Below are positions 26,062-33,669 of a stretch of 64,000 nucleotides of DNA, piece by piece. The notes under the pieces were generated by a model that was given only the letters and a program-made list of their open reading frames with translations, searched no databases and had not been told where the DNA came from. Every line of letters starts with the position of its first letter. Within the stretch, counting starts at the first letter, position 1. The DNA is from Neobacillus niacini (GTDB lineage Bacteria > Bacillota > Bacilli > Bacillales > Cytobacillaceae): assembly GCF_019749295.1 (NCBI RefSeq), contig NZ_JACWFG010000012.1:62001-126000 (forward strand), in the 5' to 3' direction. Made by a program: the position numbers and the translations under genes.

Positions 26062-26823
26062 TTATGAGCTGAAATATACACAAATTCTGCAGCCATCCAT
26101 CTTCTGAATGGGAATATCCATATCGTAAATCTCTTTTAATGCAGATGATTCAATAATTTCTTCTGTAGGTCCATCTTTCACGACCTTACCATCCTTCATC
26201 GCTACAATGCGATCGGAATAAACAGACGCGAAGTTAATATCATGAAGGACAATGACAACGGTTTTTCCCAGCTCATCCACAAGCCGGCGTAAGATTTTCA
26301 TGATCTGAACAGAATGCTTCATATCTAAGTTGTTCAAAGGTTCATCAAGCAAGATATACTCTGTATCCTGTGCAATAACCATTGCAATAAAGGCCCGCTG
26401 TCTTTGTCCGCCAGATAATTCATCTAGAAAGCTGTTCTGCATTTCGGTTAGGTGCATGTATTCAAGCGATTGATCAACAATCCGTTCATCTTCCTCCGTT
26501 AATCTGCCCTTCGAATAGGGAAAACGTCCGAAGGATACAAGTTCACGAATTGTCAGGCGGACATTCATGTAATTAGACTGCTTTAATATTGACACCTTCT
26601 TGGCAAACTCATTTGACTTCATTTTTTTTACATCAGATTTATCAATCAGTACTTCACCTGTATCTGAATCAAGAAGACGGCTTACCATTGATAGTAAAGT
26701 TGATTTACCTGCGCCATTCGGACCGATAAAGCTTGTGATTTTTCGCGGCTGAATATCGACGGTTACATCCTCAACAACTGACTTTTTACCATATAACTTT
26801 GACAAAGCTCGGACTTGTATCAT
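26062..26823 (-). CDS. yclP: Iron-siderophore ABC transporter ATPase
   Basis: 253 residues. Walker A GPNGAGKST, signature LSGGQRQRAFIA, Walker B YILLDEPLNNLD and the His switch VLHDINFAS are all present. It powers import of ferric siderophore through YclN/YclO. Its start overlaps the stop of yclO by 4 bases and yclQ begins 19 bases after its end. Confidence 0.93.
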   Translation of the reverse strand: MIQVRALSKLYGKKSVVEDVTVDIQPRKITSFIGPNGAGKSTLLSMVSRLLDSDTGEVLIDKSDVKKMKSNEFAKKVSILKQSNYMNVRLTIRELVSFGRFPYSKGRLTEEDERIVDQSLEYMHLTEMQNSFLDELSGGQRQRAFIAMVIAQDTEYILLDEPLNNLDMKHSVQIMKILRRLVDELGKTVVIVLHDINFASVYSDRIVAMKDGKVVKDGPTEEIIESSALKEIYDMDIPIQKMDGCRICVYFSS

Positions 26824-27770
26824 GCGGCTTTCCTCTCCTTTAGCAGTAAATAGATGAAGTACACTCCACCAATGAAGTTTATAATGACACTTAACGTTGT
26901 TGAAAAAGTAAAGACTCTTTCAACCACCCATTGCCCGCCAACAAGAGCGATAACACTCATAAGGATTGCGCCTGTTATTAGGGTAGTATGTTTGTAGGTT
27001 TTGAAAAATTGATAAGACAGATTGGCAACAATTAACCCGAAAAAGGTAATCGGTCCTACTAGGCCCGTTGAGATTGATATGAAGATTGCCACAATCACAA
27101 GCATTTTTTTGACAATTGAGTCATATGGAACCCCTAAATTAATCGCTGTATCACGACCTAAGGATAATACATCTAAATACTTTAAAAACCGCCAAGCATA
27201 TATCATCACAAGGGAGACAAGCGCAATGGCCAGCCAAACTAAGTCAGAATTGATATTATTAAAACTAGCAAACATTTTGTCTTGAACAATCTGAAATTCA
27301 TTCGGATCAATCAAAACTTGGAAAAATGTAGAGATACTAGAGAAAAACGTCCCTACAATGATTCCAACAAGTAATAAAAAGTAGATTGGCTGACTTCCCT
27401 TTTTAAATAGAAACTTATACAAAAGGAGAGCAAAGACAATCATTACGACGACTGAGAGTAAAAAATTCACCTGCTTATTGACGATAATCATATGACCTGA
27501 GCCTAGAAAGAAAATAATTAACGTTTGTAACAGCATGTATAGTGAATCTAACCCCATAATACTAGGTGTTAAAATTTTATTATGAGTAATGGTCTGGAAC
27601 ACAACCGTTGCATAAGCAATTGTGACTCCCGTTAACACCATCCCCAGCACTTTTATTGTTCGTTTTGGCAGTGCATACCCATAGCTCCCGTTTAAATCAT
27701 GAAATAAATAGATGGCACAAGCTCCCGCAGCGATCAATGCGAGTATAGTCAATTTTACTGAGTTACGCAT
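26820..27770 (-). CDS. yclO: Iron-siderophore ABC transporter permease
   Basis: 316 residues, about nine membrane segments, FecCD/BtuC family. TVVFQTITHNKILTPSIMG is the N-terminal signature, with the coupling-helix region GLVGPITFFGLIVANL. Pairs with YclN. Overlaps yclN by 8 bases and yclP by 4 bases. Confidence 0.92.
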   Translation of the reverse strand: MRNSVKLTILALIAAGACAIYLFHDLNGSYGYALPKRTIKVLGMVLTGVTIAYATVVFQTITHNKILTPSIMGLDSLYMLLQTLIIFFLGSGHMIIVNKQVNFLLSVVVMIVFALLLYKFLFKKGSQPIYFLLLVGIIVGTFFSSISTFFQVLIDPNEFQIVQDKMFASFNNINSDLVWLAIALVSLVMIYAWRFLKYLDVLSLGRDTAINLGVPYDSIVKKMLVIVAIFISISTGLVGPITFFGLIVANLSYQFFKTYKHTTLITGAILMSVIALVGGQWVVERVFTFSTTLSVIINFIGGVYFIYLLLKERKAA

Positions 27771-28716
27771 ATGCCTTCCTCCGGAACAGTAAGTATAAGA
27801 AAATTCCGCTTCCGATTACGCCAACCATGAGACTGATCGAAATCTCATATGGATAAATGAGCACCCTGCCCAAAATATCGCAAATCAGAAGGAAGACGGC
27901 ACCAAGAATGGCCGTATGCGGCAATGTTTTTTGTAAATGATCACCTTTAAAAATCGATATGATATTTGGAATAATTAAGCCTAAAAACGGGATGATTCCT
28001 ACTGTTAGTACAACCGTGGCCGTTACAAGTGCAACTAGGACAAGTCCGATATTGACAACACGGCGATAGGCCAGCCCGAGATTTTTTGAAAAATCCTCAC
28101 CCATTCCAGCTACTGTAAAACGGTTAGCGTAGAAATAAGCAATGATTAAAATTGGAAGACTTATGTAAAGCAATTCATATCTGCCTTTCATAATCATTGA
28201 AAAATCTCCCTGCAGCCAAGCAGACATATTTTGAATAACGTCAGCACGATACGCGAAAAAAGTTGTCACAGAGGACAGAATATTTCCGAACATCAAGCCT
28301 ACAAGTGGTATGAAAATGGCATCCTTAAATTTAATTCGATCTAGAATTTGCATGAAAACGAACGTACCTGCAAGCGCAAACGCAAAGGCAACTGCCATTT
28401 TCTCAAGCATGCTTGCATTTGCAAACAGCAGCATCGAAACAAGGATCCCAAGACGGGTTGCGTCGAGCGTCCCTGCAGTCGTTGGTGAAACAAATTTGTT
28501 CCTGCTGAGCTGCTGCATAATTAAGCCGGCAATACTCATCCCCGCACCTGCTAGTAAGATTGCAACTAACCTTGGCAGTCTGCTGATAAGGAAAATTTGC
28601 GTTTCCTCCGACTGGACGTCTAACAAGTCCAATGGTGAAATACTGCTAACACCAACAAACAGCGAAGCTGCAGATAAGACTATTAATGCAAGTAGTAAAT
28701 ATCTTTTCTTCATCAT
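27763..28716 (-). CDS. yclN: Iron-siderophore ABC transporter permease
   Basis: 317 residues, FecCD family. Characteristic RLPRLVAILLAGAGMSIAG (LPR-type N-terminal signature), SRNKFVSPTTAG and GIIPFLGLIIPNI coupling region. First gene of the yclNOPQ-monooxygenase operon. AGGGA lies 6-8 bases before the ATG (a second ATG follows directly). Two strong Fur boxes lie 51-104 bases upstream. Confidence 0.92.
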   Translation of the reverse strand: MMKKRYLLLALIVLSAASLFVGVSSISPLDLLDVQSEETQIFLISRLPRLVAILLAGAGMSIAGLIMQQLSRNKFVSPTTAGTLDATRLGILVSMLLFANASMLEKMAVAFAFALAGTFVFMQILDRIKFKDAIFIPLVGLMFGNILSSVTTFFAYRADVIQNMSAWLQGDFSMIMKGRYELLYISLPILIIAYFYANRFTVAGMGEDFSKNLGLAYRRVVNIGLVLVALVTATVVLTVGIIPFLGLIIPNIISIFKGDHLQKTLPHTAILGAVFLLICDILGRVLIYPYEISISLMVGVIGSGIFLYLLFRRKAYA

Positions 28717-28766
28717 GGCTGTCCCTACATTTCTACATTCTACTTTTCTATCAATCTCAATCTAAA

Positions 28767-28820
28767 TGAGAATCTTTATCACTTAAAAACAAAAAATAAT
28801 GACATTGAAAATCATTATCA
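28767..28820 (-). promoter_or_regulatory. Two Fur boxes and promoter of the yclNOPQ operon
   Basis: TGAAAATCATTATCA (28806-28820) matches the 7-1-7 Fur consensus at 14 of 15 bases, and TGAGAATCTTTATCA (28767-28781) at 13 of 15. On the minus strand TTGATA and TATTTT, 17 bp apart, form a promoter whose -35 overlaps the first box. Iron repression is thus expected. Confidence 0.85.
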
Positions 28821-28930
28821 ACGTCCTATACATTGATTATAAACAGTGAAAATTTTCAAGTCAACAGGTAATTGAGAACTATTGTCACTAATTTCTGAAT
28901 AATTTGTGACATAAAGATAGTGTTTACTTC

Positions 28931-29026
28931 TTAAACCTCCTTAAAAGATGTAATAAATTTCTTTAATGTATTACTATACTGAAGCGAACTGAGCCCAATT
29001 TTGGACCAGGCCATTTCATACCGAAG
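28931..29026 (-). pseudogene. Possible remnant of a LysR-type regulator C-terminus
   Basis: Minus-strand frame encoding RYEMAWSKIGLSSLQYSNTL then KKFITSFKEV and a stop. The ending resembles the effector-domain C-terminus of LysR-type regulators. No upstream domain is present: the frame runs into the terminator and non-coding sequence. Low-confidence remnant call. Confidence 0.25.
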
Positions 29027-29027
29027 G

Positions 29028-29057
29028 AAAGATGGTGCCTGACACCATCTTTTTTTT
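29028..29057 (+). terminator. Perfect terminator upstream of the peroxiredoxin
   Basis: AAAGATGGTG (29028-29037) and CACCATCTTT (29043-29052) form the stem, then TTTTTTTT. The loop region (GGTGCCTGACACC) is a diverged member of the dispersed repeat family. It lies about 70 bases before the peroxiredoxin start and has no obvious gene of its own; it may be a leader attenuator. Confidence 0.7.
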
Positions 29058-29126
29058 CGTCTATTTTTTCTTGTTATTGGAAACCCTAGCAAAGGATATA
29101 GTTTTTTAGGAAAGGAGTGATTTTTA

Positions 29127-29600
29127 ATGGAAGCCCCCTTAAAGGTTGGAGACATAGCACCTGATTTTTCATTACCAGCAACAACAAAGGATCCATTAAC
29201 ACTTTCAGATTATAAAGGCAAAAAAAATATTGTTGTTGCCTTCTATGGAATGGATTTTACTCCCGGCTGAATTAAAGAAATCGCCTCTTGGAAAGAGGAC
29301 TACAAACGGTTTGAACAGGCAGACGCTGAAGTTCTGGGAATCAGTGCAGATCATATTCATTCGCACAGAGTATTTGCCGCGAGCATGGGGACATTACCAT
29401 ATCCCCTAGTATCTGATTGGCGCAGACAGACGATTAAGGACTACAAGGTGTTTAACGAAAAAGGCGAAGTTGCCATCCGCTCTGTCTTTGTCGTCAATAA
29501 AGAGGGAATCATCACCTACATCAACACCTCCTTTAAAGCTGATCAAAAAGAGGATTATGAGGCTGTTTTCTCGGAGCTTGAAAAGTTAACTAAACAATAA
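29127..29600 (+). CDS. prxU: Peroxiredoxin with in-frame TGA at the peroxidatic position: probable selenoprotein
   Basis: 157 residues if TGA at 29268-29270 is read as selenocysteine (residue 48). The AhpC/TSA thioredoxin fold is intact: VGDIAPDFSLPATTK at the start, VVAFYGMDFTPG followed by the TGA where the peroxidatic Cys of the TPGC motif stands, then EVLGISADHIHSHRVFAASM and SVFVVNKEGIITYI. The frame after TGA runs 109 codons to TAA without damage, and the protein has no cysteine at all. A hairpin suited to a bacterial SECIS lies directly downstream. AAAGGAG precedes the ATG. It would reduce peroxides. The alternative, a nonsense pseudogene, is less likely but cannot be excluded here. 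Confidence 0.8.
29271..29300 (+). promoter_or_regulatory. Candidate bacterial SECIS element
   Basis: CCTCT (29284-29288), loop TGGAA, AGAGG (29294-29298): a perfect 5-bp hairpin with GG in the apical loop. The first loop G is 20 bases after the last base of the TGA, within the window known for bacterial SECIS elements, where SelB recognises a short hairpin with G in the loop. Confidence 0.65.
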
Positions 29601-29604
29601 ATCG

Positions 29605-29639
29605 AAAAACATCTCCCGAACCCCTCGAGAGATGTTTTT
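29605..29639. terminator. Bidirectional terminator
   Basis: AAAAACATCTC (29605-29615) pairs with GAGATGTTTTT (29629-29639); serves the peroxiredoxin and the convergent deacetylase gene. Confidence 0.85.
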
Positions 29640-29642
29640 CTT

Positions 29643-30920
29643 CTATTGATAAGCCTCCATATTTAGCAATGTGTCTAATCCTACTATATCAAAATTTCTT
29701 TTTTGCAATTCTTCAATAATCATTGGCAGTGCTTTTTGTGTTTCGCTTGTTTCAGGAGTCGTATGCATTAGAATAATATCGCCATTTCTGACATGTTCGA
29801 TTACATTTTTAAAAATATTGCCCGCTTCCTTTTGTGACCAATCCAGTGTATCAATGGACCACAGTACAACACTATATCCTCTCTCTTTGGCAATTCCAGC
29901 TACTTGATCGTCCGTCTCTCCATAAGGCGGTCTAATCATAGCAGGTCTTTTTCCAATTATCTCTTCAATAGAGGATTCTGTTTTCTCTATTTCTGACCGG
30001 AGTTCTTCTTCCCCTATTTGGGCCAAATCAATATGATTATAACTATGACTCAATACTAAATGCCCTTTTTCAAATGCCTGTTTAACAACCTCTGGATATT
30101 TCGTCACATTTTTGCCTACGAAAAAGAAATTTCCGGTAACGTCATATTCATCTAATATATCGATAACCTTAGTCGTTACTGCTGAATCTGGACCATCATC
30201 AAAGGTGAGTGCAATCATTTTCTTATTTGGACCGTTTACAAAGACATGATCATATCCCTTTGAAAAATCAACAATTTGCTCACGCCACTCCAGCATCCTC
30301 CCCCAAGCTGTCGGGGATAGTTGATTTGATTTCCCTTTAATTTCTAAATAATAACTCTCTTTTTCTATTTTCGTTTTCTTCTGATTATAAACAGATATAT
30401 GATCTACTGCCTTGGTCTGTTTTGAAATGATAAATTTTAACTGGATGTCATCATTTACTTGGTAAGTATAAATATTTTCACCTTCAAGCTCTGTTTTTTT
30501 AACGGGATCCCCAAATGACTTTTCAATCCAATCAAAGGTTATCTTCTGCAAGTACGGCGAATAAGAGCGAACGTCAAATATCTGTCCATTTTCATTATAA
30601 CCAAAGGTAATATCTCTATTTTCATAAACGGCGTAATAACCAGAGCCTGCACGATCGACCTTGTCTGGTTCACCCCATTGCGATTTTACTTGATCCATTG
30701 TACTATCTAGTGCACTAAACTCACACTTTTCCACTAAACCCAATTTTGCCTTTTCGTTTATTTTATTGAGCAGATAAGTGACAGAATCCGTTTCTTTTTC
30801 AGTTACTTCTGTCTGTTTTTCTGGCATATCATTTATCGGCGTAATATTTTTGTTGCCCGATTCGCATGCAGCTAGGAAAAATAGCAAAAAAACCAAAATG
30901 AGAGTCATTCTTAGAATCAT
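29643..30920 (-). CDS. Lipoprotein: DUF4309 domain fused to NodB polysaccharide deacetylase
   Basis: 425 residues from the ATG at 30920; upstream codons to 31010 lack a ribosome binding site. A lipoprotein signal ends in LAACESG. The N-terminal region (LVEKCEFSALDSTMDQVKS, WGEPDKVDRAG, YNENGQIFDVRSYSPYL) matches the YjgB/DUF4309 domain. The C-terminal NodB domain has TFDDGPDSA, HSYNH, RPPYGETDD and LWSIDTLDW, with the metal-binding Asp-His-His set complete. It would deacetylate cell-wall sugar polymers. Single gene. Confidence 0.88.
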   Translation of the reverse strand: MILRMTLILVFLLFFLAACESGNKNITPINDMPEKQTEVTEKETDSVTYLLNKINEKAKLGLVEKCEFSALDSTMDQVKSQWGEPDKVDRAGSGYYAVYENRDITFGYNENGQIFDVRSYSPYLQKITFDWIEKSFGDPVKKTELEGENIYTYQVNDDIQLKFIISKQTKAVDHISVYNQKKTKIEKESYYLEIKGKSNQLSPTAWGRMLEWREQIVDFSKGYDHVFVNGPNKKMIALTFDDGPDSAVTTKVIDILDEYDVTGNFFFVGKNVTKYPEVVKQAFEKGHLVLSHSYNHIDLAQIGEEELRSEIEKTESSIEEIIGKRPAMIRPPYGETDDQVAGIAKERGYSVVLWSIDTLDWSQKEAGNIFKNVIEHVRNGDIILMHTTPETSETQKALPMIIEELQKRNFDIVGLDTLLNMEAYQ

Positions 30921-31064
30921 GGTTTTCTCCCTCCTCCTTTTGCTATAATAGACTGCTCTACTATCATATATGTTACACAAATTACAATTTAAAAACCCCC
31001 TGTAAGACACAGAGGGTTACTTGCAGTGGTCATACTTTACAAAACGGATGTGTGTCCAGTGTTA

Positions 31065-31379
31065 TTAATGAACAAGTTTTAATCCGACAACGGAAAAAAT
31101 AATACCTAGAATACATGCAACACGAAGCCAGCTTTTCGATTCCTTAAAGAAAACCATTCCAACAATTGCTGCTCCTACTGTACCAATCCCTGTCCATACT
31201 GCGTAGGCAGTTGATAACGGAATCGTCTCCATCGCATGAACGAGCAGCTGGAAACTCATAATAAAACCACCAATTAGAATGAGATAATTAACAAAATTAC
31301 CTTTATCAGCCGTTCTTTTTAACCCAATTACCCCAACAACCTCAAAACATCCTCCAAAAATAAGCATCAGCCAATCCAT
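31065..31379 (-). CDS. SMR family efflux subunit (YkkD/YvdS-like)
   Basis: 104 residues, four membrane helices, small multidrug resistance family. The essential Glu is E13 in GGCFEVVGVIGLK, and PLSTAYAVWTGIGTVGAA is the signature of helix 3. Paired with the preceding SMR gene: its start codon overlaps the previous stop by one base (TAATG). Heterodimeric pairs of this type export guanidinium or quaternary ammonium compounds. The paired gene has a longer N-terminus. Confidence 0.92.
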   Translation of the reverse strand: MDWLMLIFGGCFEVVGVIGLKRTADKGNFVNYLILIGGFIMSFQLLVHAMETIPLSTAYAVWTGIGTVGAAIVGMVFFKESKSWLRVACILGIIFSVVGLKLVH

Positions 31380-31741
31380 TAAACCTCACCGTCCTTATTT
31401 GTTAATTTCAAGCCAATGATACAAACCAATAATAAAAAAATAAGGGCAATTCTAAATGGACTAACAGAGCCATTCTCAAAAATAACCTCCACAATCACGG
31501 TCCCAATCGTGCCAATTCCCGCAAATACGGCGTAAACCGTGCCTACAGGTATCACTTTTGTGGCCCGAATAATTAAATCAAAACTTAATAAAATCGCGAT
31601 AAGAACAACAAGGGAAGGGACTTCCTCGTATTTAAATCCGCTGGCCCACACTATTTCAAGAAATCCGGCGAGGACTACAAACAACCATCCTTTAGATTCA
31701 CTCGCATCATTTGCTTTCGATATCGTTTTTGATTCATTCAT
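31379..31741 (-). CDS. SMR family efflux subunit (YkkC/YvdR-like)
   Basis: 120 residues. An N-terminal extension of about 17 polar residues precedes four membrane helices. Essential Glu is E29 in AGFLEIVWASGFK; IPVGTVYAVFAGIGTIGT is the signature stretch. It overlaps the second SMR gene by one base (TAATG). AGAGAGG upstream is a weak ribosome binding site. No ykkC-type guanidine riboswitch was seen in the short upstream region, so guanidine induction is not supported. Confidence 0.92.
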   Translation of the reverse strand: MNESKTISKANDASESKGWLFVVLAGFLEIVWASGFKYEEVPSLVVLIAILLSFDLIIRATKVIPVGTVYAVFAGIGTIGTVIVEVIFENGSVSPFRIALIFLLLVCIIGLKLTNKDGEV

Positions 31742-31869
31742 CGTATATATAATTCCTCTCTCTCTTTTCCTTGCTCCATCTTATCAAAATATCATTTGCA
31801 TATCACTTCATATGAAAGTATTATGCTTAATGAAAACATTCTTTTATGATGGATGGGGAGTCGTACATA

Positions 31870-33651
31870 ATGAACCATAACCAAAATGGCTTAAAACCAT
31901 TTGTTTCTCTTATTTTATCAACTAAAATTCCAAAACTTGCCTTGGGCATTGGATTAGCAGCAAGTCTTATTACAACACTTGCAGGACTTTTAGTTCCTGT
32001 ACTAACAAAAAACCTAGTTGATGGGTTCTCCGTTTCCTCCTTAAGTGTTCCTCTTATGATTGGTATTGGGGCTGCTTTTATTTTTCAAGCGATTATCAGC
32101 GGGGTATCGATTTACCTGCTAAGCTTCGTTGGTCAAAAGATTGTTGCTCGGCTGCGTGAACGAATGTGGGTAAAATTGATCCGTTTGCCCGTCAGTTATT
32201 TCGATAAACAATCCAGTGGGGAAACCGTCAGCCGTGTCATCAACGATACGAGTATTGTTCGTGATTTAATTTCAAATCACTTTCCGCAATTCATTACAGG
32301 GATTATTTCCATCATCGGCGCCATTGTTATTCTTCTGATTATGGATTGGAAAATGACATTATTAATGTTAATATCTGTTCCTTTGACATTTATTATTATG
32401 ATGCCCCTTGGCAGGAGAATGGCGAAGATTTCTCGCGGTTTACAGGATGAAACTGCATTATTTACAGGACATATTCAACAGACTCTAAGTGAAATTAGAT
32501 TAATGAAGGCGTCCACGGCTGAAAAATTTGAAGAATCAAAGGGATTATCCGGCATCGAAAGGTTACTTGGCTTTGGGTTAAAGGAAGCACACATCACTGC
32601 CCTAATCGCTCCCATTATGTACCTGGTTGTCATGATCGTAATCGTGATGATTATTGGCTATGGCGGAATGCGGGTCGCAAATGGCACGATGTCCACCGGT
32701 TCCCTTGTTGCCTTCTTACTCTACCTATTTCAAATTATTTTTCCGATCACCAGTTTTGCGATGTTTTTCACCCAGCTTCAAAAAGCAAAAGGTGCTACAG
32801 AGCGAATTATTGATATCCTAGATCTGCCTTTAGAAGAAGGACAGGATGGTATTGAAATTGATATTTCCAATAAACCGATTCAGGTACAAAATGTTTCCTT
32901 TGCTTATAGTGGAGATGAGCCTGTGCTTGAAAATGTTTCATTTGAGGCACAGCCTGGGGAAATGATCGCATTTGCCGGTCCAAGCGGCGGCGGAAAAACT
33001 ACCATGTTCGGCTTACTTGAACGCTTTTACGAGCCGACCTCAGGAAGAATTATGGTTGGTGATACCCCCATCACTGATTTATCGGTTGCAACATGGCGCA
33101 GCCAAATTGGGTATGTTTCACAGGAAAGTGCGATGATGGCAGGAACGATACGCGAAAATTTATGTTATGGACTGCCAGATAGAGAAAGTATACCAGATGA
33201 CACTCTTTGGAAAGTGGCAGAGATGGCATTTGCAGCTGAATTTATCAGATCGTTTTCAGATGGATTGGACACAGATGTTGGTGAACGCGGGGTAAAACTT
33301 TCTGGGGGGCAAAGACAGCGGATTGCCATCGCTCGTGCCTTTTTACGAGACCCGAAAATCTTGATGATGGATGAAGCAACGGCAAGCTTAGACAGCCAAT
33401 CAGAGGGTATCGTCCAACAAGCGTTATCCCGGCTAATGGAAGGACGCACGACCTTTGTGATTGCTCATCGTTTATCAACGATTGTCGATGCGGATAAAAT
33501 CATTTTCATCGAAAAGGGTCAGGTAACCGGAATCGGTACCCATCAAGAATTAACACAAACACATGATTTATACCGCGAATTCGCTGAACAGCAGTTAACA
33601 AGCGGCGAACATGATAGTACTATCGGTGATAAAAAAGGTGCATTAAGCTGA
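31870..33651 (+). CDS. bmrA: ABC multidrug exporter, half-transporter (BmrA-like)
   Basis: 593 residues. Six-helix membrane domain (about 1-310), then ATPase with Walker A GPSGGGKTT, signature LSGGQRQRIAIARA, Walker B LMMDEATASLD, and IAHRLSTI. Sequence and length fit the BmrA/LmrA-type homodimeric drug exporters. GGGGAG lies 9 bases before this ATG; an in-frame ATG at 31846 has no site. The stop codon is the loop of its own terminator hairpin. Confidence 0.9.
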   Translation: MNHNQNGLKPFVSLILSTKIPKLALGIGLAASLITTLAGLLVPVLTKNLVDGFSVSSLSVPLMIGIGAAFIFQAIISGVSIYLLSFVGQKIVARLRERMWVKLIRLPVSYFDKQSSGETVSRVINDTSIVRDLISNHFPQFITGIISIIGAIVILLIMDWKMTLLMLISVPLTFIIMMPLGRRMAKISRGLQDETALFTGHIQQTLSEIRLMKASTAEKFEESKGLSGIERLLGFGLKEAHITALIAPIMYLVVMIVIVMIIGYGGMRVANGTMSTGSLVAFLLYLFQIIFPITSFAMFFTQLQKAKGATERIIDILDLPLEEGQDGIEIDISNKPIQVQNVSFAYSGDEPVLENVSFEAQPGEMIAFAGPSGGGKTTMFGLLERFYEPTSGRIMVGDTPITDLSVATWRSQIGYVSQESAMMAGTIRENLCYGLPDRESIPDDTLWKVAEMAFAAEFIRSFSDGLDTDVGERGVKLSGGQRQRIAIARAFLRDPKILMMDEATASLDSQSEGIVQQALSRLMEGRTTFVIAHRLSTIVDADKIIFIEKGQVTGIGTHQELTQTHDLYREFAEQQLTSGEHDSTIGDKKGALS

Positions 33652-33668
33652 GCTTAATGCACCTTTTT
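33637..33668 (+). terminator. Terminator overlapping the bmrA stop codon
   Basis: GGTGCATTAAGC (33637-33648) and GCTTAATGCACC (33652-33663) form a 12-bp perfect stem whose 3-base loop is the TGA stop of bmrA, followed by TTTTT. Confidence 0.9.
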
Positions 33669-33669
33669 A

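Noticed and set aside
29385..29600. Separate 71-codon ORF starting at ATG 29385
   Set aside because: It is the distal part of the peroxiredoxin frame after the TGA; it has no ribosome binding site of its own and lacks the first half of the fold.
31742..31869. Guanidine (ykkC) riboswitch before the SMR pair
   Set aside because: Only about 120 bases are available before the next gene and no ykkC conserved blocks are visible.
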